A DNA stretch of 64,000 nucleotides from Acidimicrobiales bacterium (GCA_035533595.1 DATLTN010000052.1:33555-97554), one strand, 5' to 3'. Positions 55,333 through 63,915 are shown, numbered from the stretch's first letter. The notes: generated by a model not told the origin, from the letters alone. Numbers and translations are program-made.

Positions 55333-55820
55333 CGTGGCACCGCCGAGGTGAGGCGCTGCGCCGCGAGGTGGCAGAGGGCGAGGGCGAGGGCGTCGGCGAC
55401 GTCGGGAGGGCGGGGCACCTCCGCGAGGCCGAGGAGGCGGGCGACCATCTCCTGCACCTGCTCCTTCGGGGCGGCGCCGTAGCCCGTGACGGCGAGCTTC
55501 ACCTCGTTCGAGGAGTACTCGACCACCGGCAGCCCCGCCTGCGCCGCGCAGAGCAGGGCGATGCCGCTCGCCTGGCCGACCGACATCGCGGTGCGGGCGT
55601 TGGTCTGGAAGAGCACCCGCTCGACGACGACGACCTCCGGCCGGCACTCGGCGATCACGGCGGTGAGCTCGACCTGCAGCTCGGCGAGGCGTTCTGGCAG
55701 CGGGGTGTCGATCGGTGTGGTGATCACGCCGGCGGTCACCGCGCGCTCGTTGCCGGCCTCACGGGCGACGCAGCCGTAGCCGCAACGGGACAGGCCGGGG
55801 TCGACCCCGAGCACAAACAT
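55329..55820 (-). CDS. ruvC: Holliday junction resolvase RuvC
   Basis: Endonuclease that cuts Holliday junctions symmetrically. The 163-residue protein has the acidic active site: Asp7 in VLGVDPGLSRCGYG, the Glu in VVVVERVLFQTNARTAMSVGQASG, and the C-terminal PPDVADALALALCH with its Asp pair. The ATG at 55820 has no Shine-Dalgarno but lies 7 nt after TACCAT and inside a LexA-like box, so a leaderless, SOS-regulated transcript is likely. It heads ruvC-ruvA-ruvB. Confidence 0.96.
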   Translation of the reverse strand: MFVLGVDPGLSRCGYGCVAREAGNERAVTAGVITTPIDTPLPERLAELQVELTAVIAECRPEVVVVERVLFQTNARTAMSVGQASGIALLCAAQAGLPVVEYSSNEVKLAVTGYGAAPKEQVQEMVARLLGLAEVPRPPDVADALALALCHLAAQRLTSAVPR

Positions 55821-55833
55821 GCGTTCGATGGTA
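55814..55833 (-). promoter_or_regulatory. LexA-like SOS box and -10 at the ruvC start
   Basis: On the minus strand the sequence TCGAAC-GCAT-GTTTG resembles the actinobacterial LexA site TCGAAC-N4-GTTCGA, with two mismatches in the second arm. It covers the ruvC start codon. TACCAT just upstream (55828-55833) is a -10 candidate 7 nt before the ATG. LexA bound here would cover the transcription start. ruvCAB is an SOS operon in mycobacteria, which supports the call. Confidence 0.55.
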
Positions 55834-55897
55834 CCGGGCGGCGGCACCGGGGCCGGGGATCCCCGCCGGGAGCCCCGCGGCGATCGCCGACGCGCCC

Positions 55898-56653
55898 TCA
55901 GGCGTCGACGGCGACCTTCTCGAGCACGGCGTCGGGGATGTCGAAGTTGGCGACGACGTTCTGCACGTCGTCGTGGTCCTCCAAGAGCTCGAGGAGGCGG
56001 AGGACCTTCTTCGCCTCCCCCTCCTCGTTGACCTCGACGACGCTCGTCGGGAGCAGCTGCACCTCGGCGGAGTCGATCGGGATCCCCGCCTCCTCGAGGG
56101 CGCTGCGCAGGCCGCCGAGGAGCGTCGGCTCCGCCGTGAGCACCCACAGCTCGCCTTCGTCGGCGAGGTCCTCCGCGCCGGCCTCGAGCACCACGCCCAT
56201 CAGGTCGTCCTCGGCGACGCTGTGCGGCACCGAGACGACCGCCTTGCGCGCGAACTGCCAGGCGACGGCGCCCGGCTCGGCCATCGAGCCGCCGTTGCGG
56301 GAGAACAGCGCGCGCACCTCGGCGCCGGTGCGGTTGCGGTTGTCGGTGAGGGTCTCGACGATCACCGCCACGCCGCCGTGCGCGTAGCCCTCGTAGGAGA
56401 TCGCCTCGTAGCGGACCCCCTCGAGCTCGCCGGTGCCGCGCTTCACCGCCCGCTCGATCGTGTCGAGGGGGACCGAGGCGTCACGCGCCTTCTGGAACAT
56501 CGTGCGCAGCGTGGCGTTGGCGTTGACGTCGCCGCCCCCCTCGCGCGCCGCCACCTCGACCTGGCGGATGAGCTTCGCGAAGAGCTTGCCGCGCGCCTTG
56601 TCCTTCGCGCCCTTCTGGTGCTTTGTCGTCGCCCATTTCGAGTGGCCGGACAT
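55898..56653 (-). CDS. yebC: YebC/PmpR-type translation or transcription factor
   Basis: A 251-residue three-domain protein of the YebC family, members of which act as DNA-binding regulators or, as shown for relatives, ribosome-associated factors for difficult peptide bonds. The start MSGHSKWATTKHQKGAKDKARGKLFAKLIRQ is diagnostic, followed by VNANATLRTMFQKARDASVPLDTIERAVKRGTG and YEGYAHGGVAVIVETLTDNRNRT. GGAGAC lies about 4 nt before the ATG. It commonly precedes ruvC in bacteria, as here. Confidence 0.95.
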   Translation of the reverse strand: MSGHSKWATTKHQKGAKDKARGKLFAKLIRQVEVAAREGGGDVNANATLRTMFQKARDASVPLDTIERAVKRGTGELEGVRYEAISYEGYAHGGVAVIVETLTDNRNRTGAEVRALFSRNGGSMAEPGAVAWQFARKAVVSVPHSVAEDDLMGVVLEAGAEDLADEGELWVLTAEPTLLGGLRSALEEAGIPIDSAEVQLLPTSVVEVNEEGEAKKVLRLLELLEDHDDVQNVVANFDIPDAVLEKVAVDA

Positions 56654-56684
56654 CGTTGTCTCCTCGGGTCGTCAACTTCGAAGG

Positions 56685-57557
56685 TCAGAGCTCGGCGAGC
56701 GCCGCAGCCCGCAGCTCGAGATCGAGGACCCCCGCCACCACCGGCAGTGAGGGGCCCTCGTCGAGGGGTGCGCACCAGAACGGCGCGGTGAGGCGGGCGA
56801 GGCGCTCGCCCACCGCCGCCGGGCGGCGGGAGGGGGCGGCGGCGAGTTTCTCGAGGGCGCCGCGCAGCCCCGGTGGGTAGCGGGTCATCGAGGCGCCGAG
56901 CTGGTCGGCGCCGAACTCGCGCCGTGGGTCGCCCGTGCGCCGCAGCAGCCGGCTGCCGCCGGCGAGGGGCGCGAGCGGGCCGAGCAGGCGCATCGCGAGG
57001 CCGGCGGCGCTCGTGTCGCCGCGCTTTAGGTGGGCGAGCTCGTGCGCGACGAGGCCCTCGAGCTCGAGGCGGTCGAGGCGGTCGAGGGCGCCGCTCGTGA
57101 TCACGAGGTAGGCGCCGCGGCGCGGGCTCCCGAGCGTGATCGCGTTCGCCGCAGGATCCTCGAGGACGAGGAGGGAGGGCGTGGCGAGGCCGTAGGCGAC
57201 GCACAGCCCCTCGACGACGTTCACGAGTCGCGCGTCGCCGGCCGCGCTGACGGGGCGGCCGGCGAGCGCGGTGACGAGCCGCTGCGGGGCGCCGAGGCGG
57301 GCTCCCGCCGCCAGCAGGACGCCGGCACCGACGACGAGGAGGATGCCGAGGAGCACGATGCCGAGGGCGAAGGCGACGATCGCGACGAGCACGACGACCA
57401 CCGGCAGCGCGAGCAGGAGGCGCCCGGACAGCGGCCGCGCCGCGGTCGCGAAGGGCAGCACCGCGGGCGGCAGGCTCGGGCGCGGCGCCGGGATGCTGCG
57501 GGGGGCACCGCGCGGCGCGGGGCGGCGGCGCTGGCGGGAGCGGTTGTCGGTACTCAT
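56685..57557 (-). CDS. M48-family membrane metalloprotease
   Basis: A 290-residue protease related to HtpX/CAAX protease. Two adjacent membrane helices (RLLLALPVVVVLVAIVAFALGIVLLGILLVVGAGVLL) precede the catalytic domain. The zinc motif is HELAH in LVAHELAHLKRGD, and the third ligand Glu lies in RREFGADQLGASM. It probably acts on membrane or envelope proteins. ATG 57557 is 7 nt after TAGAAT, suggesting a leaderless transcript starting a unit with yebC. Confidence 0.85.
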   Translation of the reverse strand: MSTDNRSRQRRRPAPRGAPRSIPAPRPSLPPAVLPFATAARPLSGRLLLALPVVVVLVAIVAFALGIVLLGILLVVGAGVLLAAGARLGAPQRLVTALAGRPVSAAGDARLVNVVEGLCVAYGLATPSLLVLEDPAANAITLGSPRRGAYLVITSGALDRLDRLELEGLVAHELAHLKRGDTSAAGLAMRLLGPLAPLAGGSRLLRRTGDPRREFGADQLGASMTRYPPGLRGALEKLAAAPSRRPAAVGERLARLTAPFWCAPLDEGPSLPVVAGVLDLELRAAALAEL

Positions 57558-57564
57558 CGGGCGG

Positions 57565-57570
57565 ATTCTA
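57565..57570 (-). promoter_or_regulatory. Possible leaderless -10 box for the M48 gene
   Basis: Minus-strand TAGAAT, close to the TATAAT ideal, lies 7 nt before the ATG in the 42-bp gap after pimA. No Shine-Dalgarno is present. The -35 is unclear. Confidence 0.45.
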
Positions 57571-57599
57571 CGGCCTGCACCGGGGCCCCCCCGGCGGGG

Positions 57600-58688
57600 T
57601 CAACGCGCGCGCCCGCGGCCGAGCGCCCGCTCGTAGCAGGACTCGTAGGCCGCGGCGAGCGCCGAGAAGGAGTGCTCCGCGGCGCGGGCGCGCCCCGCGG
57701 CGCCGAGCCGGCGGACGAGCTCGGGCTCGGCGAGGAGCCGCGCGAGCCCTTGCCGCAGCGCCTCGGGGTCCCCGGGCGCGACGTAACACGCGCTCTCGCC
57801 ACCTGCCTCGCGGTAGCCGGGGAGGTCCGAGGCGACCACCGCACAGCCCGCCGCCATCGCCTCGAGAAGGACGACGCCGAAGGACTCGCCGCCGAGCGAG
57901 GGGGCGGCGAAGAGCTGCGCGCCGCCGAGGAGGGCGGCGAGCGCGTCGTCGTCGATCCTTCCGAGCCAGCGCACCCGGGGATCGGCGCAGTCGCGCTCGA
58001 GGCGCGCCCGCTCGGGGCCGTCGGAGACGACGAGCAGCTCGAGGTCGTCGCCTTCGAGGCCGGTGAAGGCGCGGAGCAGCACCTCGAGGCCCTTGCGCTG
58101 CTCGTGACGGCCGACGAAGGCGATGCGGCGGGCGCCGCCGGTAGGGGCCGCCGGTGGCGCCGAGAAGCGCTCGGGGTCGACGGCGTTGTGGAGGACCTCG
58201 TCGGGCGCCCGGCCGGTCACCGCCTCGAGGGTCGCGGCGGCCGCTAGGGAGACGGCGACGCGCCCGTCGAGACGCGCCGCCAAGCGGGCGAGGAGCGGCC
58301 GCAGCGAGCGGTAGCCGCGGCCCGCGCCGGCGCGGTGGAAGGTCCCGACCAGCGGCGCGCCGACGGAAAGGCCGGCGAGGCCGACGAGCGGGACGAAGGG
58401 CTCCTCGAGGTGCACGACGTCGGGGCGGAAGCGGCCGAGCGCGCCGCGGGTGCGCGAGAGGACCGAGAGGCCGAGCGCCAGGGGGGCGACCGAACCGTTG
58501 GCCGGCACGGCGCGCGTCGCTCCGAGGTCGACCACCGGAAAGGCCCCGCCGCGAGCGCCCGCCGCGCCCGGCGCGAGGAGCGCCACCTCGTGGCCGCGGC
58601 GCGCGAGCGCTCCGGCGAGGCCGAGGCTCTGGCCCTGCACCCCGCCCGGGACGTCGAGGGCGTAGGGGCAGACGATCGCAACCCTCAC
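57600..58688 (-). CDS. pimA: GT4 glycosyltransferase, PimA-like phosphatidylinositol mannosyltransferase
   Basis: Likely adds the first mannose from GDP-mannose to phosphatidylinositol. The 362-residue GT-B protein starts MRVAIVCPYALDVPGGVQGQ (GTG start), closely like mycobacterial PimA. It has the nucleotide-sugar site IAFVGRHEQRKGLEVLLRAF and the E-x7-E motif SLGGESFGVVLLEAMAAG. Its start overlaps the patA stop (GTGA). The order thrS-HIT-pgsA-patA-pimA equals that of M. tuberculosis Rv2614c-Rv2610c (one extra gene is present here between HIT and pgsA), which supports the specific assignment. Confidence 0.88.
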   Translation of the reverse strand: MRVAIVCPYALDVPGGVQGQSLGLAGALARRGHEVALLAPGAAGARGGAFPVVDLGATRAVPANGSVAPLALGLSVLSRTRGALGRFRPDVVHLEEPFVPLVGLAGLSVGAPLVGTFHRAGAGRGYRSLRPLLARLAARLDGRVAVSLAAAATLEAVTGRAPDEVLHNAVDPERFSAPPAAPTGGARRIAFVGRHEQRKGLEVLLRAFTGLEGDDLELLVVSDGPERARLERDCADPRVRWLGRIDDDALAALLGGAQLFAAPSLGGESFGVVLLEAMAAGCAVVASDLPGYREAGGESACYVAPGDPEALRQGLARLLAEPELVRRLGAAGRARAAEHSFSALAAAYESCYERALGRGRAR

Positions 58689-59593
58689 GCCCCCTCCAGC
58701 GGGGCGTCGGCAGGCCAGTTCGGCTGGAAGACGTGCCACTGCGCGGGGTCGCGCGCGATCAGCCCCTCGAACGCGCCCGCGAGGTCGGCGGTGACGCGCC
58801 GCACGTCGTCGCGCAGCCGCCCGCGGCGGGCCGTGTCGAGGGGTGCGAGGAAGGCGAGGCGGATGCCGCCGTCGGGCTGCAGGTAGGTGCCGACGGGGAC
58901 GAGTGGCGCGCCGCTGCGCAGCGCGAGCAGCGCCGGCCCGCCCGGCAGGCGGGTCGTCGCACCGAAGAAGTCGACCTCGAGGCCGTCGCCGACGAGGTCC
59001 CGGTCGGCGACGAGGGCGACCGAGCCCCGCCCCTCCAAGACGCTGAGCAGCTCGGTCGCGGTGCGCGGACCGAGCGCGAGCACCTGCAGGCCGAGCGCGC
59101 TGCGCACCTTGGTGAAGAACTCGCTCAGCCGCTCGGTGCTAGCCGGCTCGACGACGGTGGTGAGGTCGAGGCCCTGGCGCACGCACCAGAAGCCCCCGCA
59201 CTCCCAGACACCGAGGTGCGGCAACGCGTAGAGGACCGACGAGCTGCGGAAGAGCTCGAAGTGCTCCCGCCCCTCGATCGTGACGCGTCGGTCGATGCCC
59301 CTTCCGTCGCGCCGGCTCAACCGCGCGGTGACCGCCCAGTAGCGGCCGTACTGCACGAAGGCCTCGGTGACGAGCGCCTCGAGGCGCGGGTCGTCAGCTC
59401 GGGGGGCACCGCCGTCGCCGAGGACGTGGGCGAGGTTGGCGGCGACGGCACGGCGGCGCTCAGGCGCGCGTCGCGCCGCCAGGCGGCCGCCGGCGGCGCC
59501 GAGGAAGAGGACGAGGCGGCGCGGCAGGAGACGGAGCAGCGCCGCGCCGCCGCGGTAGAGGAGGTAGGTGCGGTTGATGCCGCCGGCCGCCAC
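58685..59593 (-). CDS. PatA-like phosphatidylinositol mannoside acyltransferase
   Basis: A 302-residue lysophospholipid-type acyltransferase that would acylate the mannose of PIM. The catalytic HX4E reads H-LGVW-E in YALPHLGVWECGGFW. The glycerolipid block VALVADRDLVGDGLEVDFFG and the closing PAQWHVFQPNWPAD match the LpxL/PatA family. GTG 59593 has GAGGAG 6 nt upstream. It is encoded between the PIP synthase and PimA genes, as in mycobacteria. Confidence 0.88.
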   Translation of the reverse strand: MAAGGINRTYLLYRGGAALLRLLPRRLVLFLGAAGGRLAARRAPERRRAVAANLAHVLGDGGAPRADDPRLEALVTEAFVQYGRYWAVTARLSRRDGRGIDRRVTIEGREHFELFRSSSVLYALPHLGVWECGGFWCVRQGLDLTTVVEPASTERLSEFFTKVRSALGLQVLALGPRTATELLSVLEGRGSVALVADRDLVGDGLEVDFFGATTRLPGGPALLALRSGAPLVPVGTYLQPDGGIRLAFLAPLDTARRGRLRDDVRRVTADLAGAFEGLIARDPAQWHVFQPNWPADAPLEGA

Positions 59594-59622
59594 TCGCTAC
59601 TCCTCGACGGTGCGGGGAGAGG

Positions 59623-60471
59623 TCAGCGGCCGCCGTCGAAGCGCTCGCGCAGCGCCAGCGCGGCGCGGCGCCGCCCGCCGGCGCGACGGCCGACCGGGGC
59701 TGCGGCGCGCTCGCTGCCGAGCACCTTGCGCAGACGGGTCCCCGCCGGCTCGAGGCTGCGGCGGCTGCGGGTGTTGCGGCGGCTGCGCGCCCGGCCGCTC
59801 TCCCGCCAGGCCCGCCACTGGCTCTCCATGCGGGCACGCCCGAGCGCGGGGCGGGGTGGGACCCCGCCGGCGATGCGCCACACCCGGACGAAGCGCCCCG
59901 CCGCGGTAGCGATGCAGAGTGCCAGCAGCACGAGCAGCAGCGAGATGAGCACGACGTGGAAGAAGAGCGCGACGCCGAGGAGGATCAGCCGCTCGGCGCG
60001 CTCCATGAGGCCGCCGCGGGCGTTGAAGCCGAGCGACTCGGCTTTCGCGCGCTCGTAGGAGATGAGCGCGCTGACGGCGAGGATGGCGACCGGAAGGATT
60101 GCCTCGCGGGGCTGCGCGCCGAGGAGCAGGTGCCAGGTGAGGCCGCCGAAGACGAGGCCGTCGGAGATCCGGTCGGCGACCGAGTCGAAGAAGGCGCCGC
60201 GCGCCGACGCGCTGCCGGCGGCCTTCGCGACGATGCCGTCGAGGGCGTCCATCAGCCCGCCAGCGGTGAGCAGGAAGACGGCGGCGAAGAGGTGCCCGAA
60301 GCCGATGAGCACCGCGGTGGCAGCGGCGAGGGCGATGCCGACGAGCGTGACGGCATCGGCGGTCACGCCGATGCGGACGAGCACCGTGCCGAGGCGCCAC
60401 CACGACTGGGCAGGGGCGTCGGTCACCTGCTGGGGGGCCGTCGCAGTGCGGCGACGGCGGCCGTCGATCAT
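59623..60471 (-). CDS. pgsA: CDP-alcohol phosphatidyltransferase, likely phosphatidylinositol-phosphate synthase
   Basis: Joins CDP-diacylglycerol with inositol 1-phosphate. The 282-residue protein has about six membrane segments. The CDP-AP motif is D75xxD78-G79-x2-A82-K83-x8-G92-x3-D96-x3-D100; the Arg normally after Ala is Lys here. The tail from about 200 is long and very basic. ATG 60471 has GGAGG 4 nt upstream. It lies directly before patA and pimA, so its lipid product feeds PIM synthesis. Confidence 0.87.
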   Translation of the reverse strand: MIDGRRRRTATAPQQVTDAPAQSWWRLGTVLVRIGVTADAVTLVGIALAAATAVLIGFGHLFAAVFLLTAGGLMDALDGIVAKAAGSASARGAFFDSVADRISDGLVFGGLTWHLLLGAQPREAILPVAILAVSALISYERAKAESLGFNARGGLMERAERLILLGVALFFHVVLISLLLVLLALCIATAAGRFVRVWRIAGGVPPRPALGRARMESQWRAWRESGRARSRRNTRSRRSLEPAGTRLRKVLGSERAAAPVGRRAGGRRRAALALRERFDGGR

Positions 60472-60549
60472 CGATCCTCCCTGCTGAACCGCTACGAGGT
60501 TACCACCGGAGGGAGCCGCGGCCCGGTTTCCACGGCGGCCGCTCCCACC

Positions 60550-61287
60550 TCAGGTGCTCGGGAGCTTGCGCCAGGCCTCGGCCACGGAGAGGTCGCCGGT
60601 GCGCTTCAGCGCCTCGGGCGGGAGGCGGTTCCAGGTGTAGAGGAAGAGCTCGGAGGCGGCGCCGACGAGGACGACGTCGGCGGGGCCGCGGCCGTGCCGC
60701 CAGCGCAGTCGCCCCCGCTCCACCTCGACGACGAAGGCGGCGGGAGCGTCCTCGCAGATCAGACAGACGGTGCCGCCGAGCGAGGCCGAGGAGCCCTCGC
60801 CGAGGTCGCTCGCGAGGTGCACCGCGATCCGCTGCTCGATGCCGTCGATCGCGAGCTCGAGCTCGACGGGGAGGGGGCGGCCCTGGCTCTGCTCGCCGTC
60901 GACGCGGTGCACCGCCGTCTCGATCGCCAGCTGGCGGGCGACCCAGGCGGTCGTCAACTCCTCGCCGCTCCAGTTCCAGCAGGGCGCCTCCGGGCCGGCG
61001 GTCCGCAGCTCGGCGACGAGGCGGTCGGCGTTGGCCGCGACCGCCTCGGGGTCGCACTCCTCGACGGTCTCGGTCATCTCCTCGGGGTCGCCGGCGGCGA
61101 CCTGCTCGGCCCAGAACTCGAGCGTCGCGGCAACGTGGCCGAGGAGCTCGCGTGCCGTCCAGTTCGGGCAGGCGGGGACCTTCTTGTCGAGGTTCGCGGC
61201 GCGGTCGAGGTCGGCCGCGAGCAGGCTGTCGAGGCGGTCCGCCTCCTCCGCGATGGCGTCCAGGTAGGAGGCGAAGGCGAGCCTCAC
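60550..61287 (-). CDS. DinB-like/mycothiol-dependent maleylpyruvate isomerase-family protein
   Basis: A 245-residue metal-binding four-helix protein of the TIGR03083 family. The N-terminal domain has CPNWTARELLGHVAATLEFWAEQ with the metal His, and LAIETAVHRVDGEQSQG gives the second His. The C-terminal part (VELERGRLRWRHGRGPADVVLVG, ASELFLYTWNRLPPEAL) is a sterol-carrier-like domain usual in this family. Members use mycothiol in aromatic breakdown or detoxification; the substrate here is unknown. GTG 61287 overlaps the HIT stop. It is an addition relative to mycobacterial order. Confidence 0.82.
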   Translation of the reverse strand: MRLAFASYLDAIAEEADRLDSLLAADLDRAANLDKKVPACPNWTARELLGHVAATLEFWAEQVAAGDPEEMTETVEECDPEAVAANADRLVAELRTAGPEAPCWNWSGEELTTAWVARQLAIETAVHRVDGEQSQGRPLPVELELAIDGIEQRIAVHLASDLGEGSSASLGGTVCLICEDAPAAFVVEVERGRLRWRHGRGPADVVLVGAASELFLYTWNRLPPEALKRTGDLSVAEAWRKLPST

Positions 61288-61811
61288 TCCGGCCAGCTCG
61301 CGCGCAGCTTGGCGAAGGACTCCGACAGGGCCTCGGGGAGGACCCGCACCGAGGCGATCGTGGTCATGAAGTTCGTGTCGCCCACCCAGCGGGGCAGCAC
61401 GTGGAAGTGCAGGTGGCCGGGGATCCCCGCACCACCGGCGCGGCCGAGGTTGGCACCGAGGTTCACCCCGTCGGGTGCGTAGGCGGCGCGCACGGCGGCG
61501 AGCGCCCGCTGCACCTCGGCCCACAGCTCGAGCGACTCCCCGGGGTCGAGCTCCTCGGGCTCGGAGAGGTGCCGCAGGGGCATCACGAGCACATGGCCGC
61601 TCGCGTAGGGGTAGGCGTTCAGGAGCGTCGCCGCGCCGCTCGAGCGGTGGACGAGGTGGCGCTCCTCGTCGGGGGCCCCCGAGGCGAGGATCGCGCAGAA
61701 GACGCACTCCCCCGCGGGCCCCTGCTCGGCGTCGGCGCCGCTCGCCGCGACCTCGGAGAACGAGTTCACGTAGTCCGAGCGCCACGCCGCCCACAGGCGG
61801 TCGAGCGTCAC
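61284..61811 (-). CDS. HIT-domain nucleotide hydrolase/phosphorylase
   Basis: A 175-residue histidine-triad protein. The signature reads GHLHFHVLPRW with His-x-His-x-His-like spacing, and ECVFCAIL forms a CxxC zinc site at the front. It matches the mycobacterial Ap4A phosphorylase Rv2613c in position, so breakdown of diadenosine polyphosphates is likely. GTG 61811 overlaps the thrS stop. ThrS can make Ap4A, a sensible pairing. Confidence 0.9.
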   Translation of the reverse strand: MTLDRLWAAWRSDYVNSFSEVAASGADAEQGPAGECVFCAILASGAPDEERHLVHRSSGAATLLNAYPYASGHVLVMPLRHLSEPEELDPGESLELWAEVQRALAAVRAAYAPDGVNLGANLGRAGGAGIPGHLHFHVLPRWVGDTNFMTTIASVRVLPEALSESFAKLRASWPE

Positions 61812-63802
61812 GCCCCGACCCGGTCCTCGGGGCTCGCGCGACGGCTGATCTCGTCGGTGATGCGGGCGATGAAATCGCCGACGGACACCCCTCGCTCGGG
61901 GGCCGCCGAGCTGCGCGCGTTCACACCCACGGTACCGGCCGCGAGGTCGTCCCCGCCGACGACGAGGATGTAGGGGAGGAGCTCGTTCTTCGCCCGGTGG
62001 ATGCGCGCCCCGAGGGGCTCGCTCGCCTCCTCGAGGTCGGCGCGCACGCCCGCCGAGCGCAGCTGCTCGGTGACCTCCGCGGCGTAGTCCCCGTGGTCGT
62101 CGCGCACCGGCAGCACGCGCGCCTGCACCGGGGCCAGCCAGGTCGGGAACTTGCCGGCGTAGTGCTCGAGGAGGACGGCGAAGAAGCGCTCGACGGAGCC
62201 GAACAGGGCGCGGTGGATCATGATCGGCTGGTGGCGGCTGTTGTCCGAGCCCACGTAGCTGAGGCCGAAGCGTTGCGGCAGCTGGAAGTCGACCTGCACC
62301 GTCGACAGCTGCCAGGTGCGCCCGATCGCGTCGCGCGCCTGCACGGAGACCTTCGGCCCGTAGAAGGCGCCACCCCCCTCGTCGAGGACGAGCGCGAGGC
62401 CGAGCGCCCCGGCGGTGCGCTCGAGCGCGGCGGTCGCCTCCTCCCACTCCTCGTCGCTCCCGACGGCCTTGCCCGCGGGCTTGGTCGAGAGCTCGAGGTA
62501 GAAGTCGTCGAGGCCGTAGTCGCGCAGCATCGAGAGCACGAACTCGAGCAGCGAGACGAGCTCTTGGTCCATCTGCTCACGGGTGCAGAAGATGTGCGCG
62601 TCGTCCTGGGTCATGCCGCGCACGCGCGTCAGGCCGTGCACCACGCCGGACTTCTCGTAGCGGTAGACGGAGCCGAACTCGAAGAGGCGCATCGGCAGCT
62701 CCCGGTAGCTGCGCTGGCGGCTCCGGTAGATGAGGATGTGGAAGGGGCAGTTCATCGGCTTCAGGTAGTAGCGGTGCTCCCCGTCGAGCTCCATCGGCGG
62801 GAACATCCCCTCCGCGAACCAGTCGAGGTGCCCCGAGATCTCGAAGAGCTCGGACTTGGTGATGTGCGGGGTGTTGACGAACTCGTAGCCGCCCGCCGCG
62901 TGGCGCTCCCGGGAGTACTCCTCCATCACCCGGCGGATGAGGCCGCCCTTCGGGTGGAAGACGGCGAGGCCGGAGCCGATCTCGTCGGGGAAGGAGAAGA
63001 GGTCGAGGTCGACGCCGAGGCGGCGGTGGTCGCGCTGCGCGGCCTCCTCGAGGCGCTCGAGGTGCTCGGCGAGCTCGCGGGCGCTCGCCCAGGCGGTCCC
63101 GTAGATCCGCTGCAGCTGCGGGCGGTGCTCGTCGCCGCGCCAGTAGGCCCCGGCGACGCGCATCAACTTGAAGTGACCGAGGCGGCCGGTCGAGGGGACG
63201 TGCGGACCGAGGCAGAGGTCGACGAAGCGCTCGTGGTTGCGGTAGAGGCTGACCTGCGCGGCGCCCGCCGCGACCTCGCCGGCGAGCTCCTCGTCGCTGC
63301 CGCCCGCGGCGCGCACCCCCTCGATGATCTCGGTCTTGAAGGGCTGGTCGGAGAAGAGGGCGAGGCCCTCGTCGACGGTGTGCTCCTCGCGCACGAAGGG
63401 CTGGTCCTCGGCGATGATCTCGCGCATCTTCTCCTCGATGCGCGGCAGGTCCTCGTCGGTGAAGCGCCTCCCGTCGGGGAGCTCGAAGTCGTAGTAGAAG
63501 CCGTCGGCGATCGCTGGGCCGATCGCGTAGTGCGCGCCCGGCCAGAGCGCGAGCACCGCCTGCGCGAGGACGTGTGCGGTCGAGTGGCGGAGCACGTGGG
63601 TGCCCTCCGGGCTCTCGGCGGTGACGATGCGCACGCTCTCGTCGGCTCGCAGCACGAAGTTCAGGTCGACGAGGTCACCGTCGACCTCGGCGGCCACGGC
63701 GGCGGCGCCGAGGCGCGCGCCGATCGCGGAGGCGAGGTCGCCGATCGTCGACCCCTCGGAGAGGTCGCGGCGGCTGCCGTCGGGTAGGACCACGCTGATC
63801 AT
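61808..63802 (-). CDS. thrS: Threonyl-tRNA synthetase
   Basis: Class-II synthetase, 664 residues, with all expected parts: TGS domain (MISVVLPDGSRRDLSEGSTIGDLA), the editing domain with HSTAHVLAQAVLALWP, and the catalytic core with the zinc Cys in YLKPMNCPFHILIY. The core continues with motif 2 FGSVYRYEKSGVVHGLTRVRGMTQDDAHIFC. The anticodon-binding domain (VRDDHGDYAAEVTEQLRSAGVRADLEE) ends the chain. ATG 63802 lacks its own ribosome site but overlaps the stop of a 7-codon ORF that has AGGAGG. No T-box leader was seen. Confidence 0.97.
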   Translation of the reverse strand: MISVVLPDGSRRDLSEGSTIGDLASAIGARLGAAAVAAEVDGDLVDLNFVLRADESVRIVTAESPEGTHVLRHSTAHVLAQAVLALWPGAHYAIGPAIADGFYYDFELPDGRRFTDEDLPRIEEKMREIIAEDQPFVREEHTVDEGLALFSDQPFKTEIIEGVRAAGGSDEELAGEVAAGAAQVSLYRNHERFVDLCLGPHVPSTGRLGHFKLMRVAGAYWRGDEHRPQLQRIYGTAWASARELAEHLERLEEAAQRDHRRLGVDLDLFSFPDEIGSGLAVFHPKGGLIRRVMEEYSRERHAAGGYEFVNTPHITKSELFEISGHLDWFAEGMFPPMELDGEHRYYLKPMNCPFHILIYRSRQRSYRELPMRLFEFGSVYRYEKSGVVHGLTRVRGMTQDDAHIFCTREQMDQELVSLLEFVLSMLRDYGLDDFYLELSTKPAGKAVGSDEEWEEATAALERTAGALGLALVLDEGGGAFYGPKVSVQARDAIGRTWQLSTVQVDFQLPQRFGLSYVGSDNSRHQPIMIHRALFGSVERFFAVLLEHYAGKFPTWLAPVQARVLPVRDDHGDYAAEVTEQLRSAGVRADLEEASEPLGARIHRAKNELLPYILVVGGDDLAAGTVGVNARSSAAPERGVSVGDFIARITDEISRRASPEDRVGA

Positions 63803-63822
63803 CGGTTCGGACAGCCGGGCAC
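63799..63822 (-). CDS. Putative 7-codon leader ORF coupled to thrS
   Basis: A GTG at 63822 with AGGAGG 10 nt upstream opens a 7-codon frame (VPGCPNR) whose TGA overlaps the thrS start as ATGA. The only strong ribosome site near thrS belongs to this frame, so thrS translation may depend on reinitiation. The peptide has no Thr, so classical attenuation is unlikely. Confidence 0.35.
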   Translation of the reverse strand: MPGCPNR

Positions 63823-63915
63823 GGAGCCGGTTCCTCCTCTCGACGGGTCCGCCTCTGCCCGTATCTGGCGTCAGCCTACCGAGGGCCGCTCGCGGCGATC
63901 GACGAGGGGCCGTGC

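Noticed and set aside
59597..60403. 268-codon frame overlapping pgsA in another minus frame
   Set aside because: Arg-rich shadow of pgsA; the 59623-60471 frame has the CDP-alcohol motif and a strong ribosome site.
63803..63915. T-box leader for thrS
   Set aside because: No AGGGTGG-type antiterminator sequence or specifier loop is visible in the 113-bp gap.
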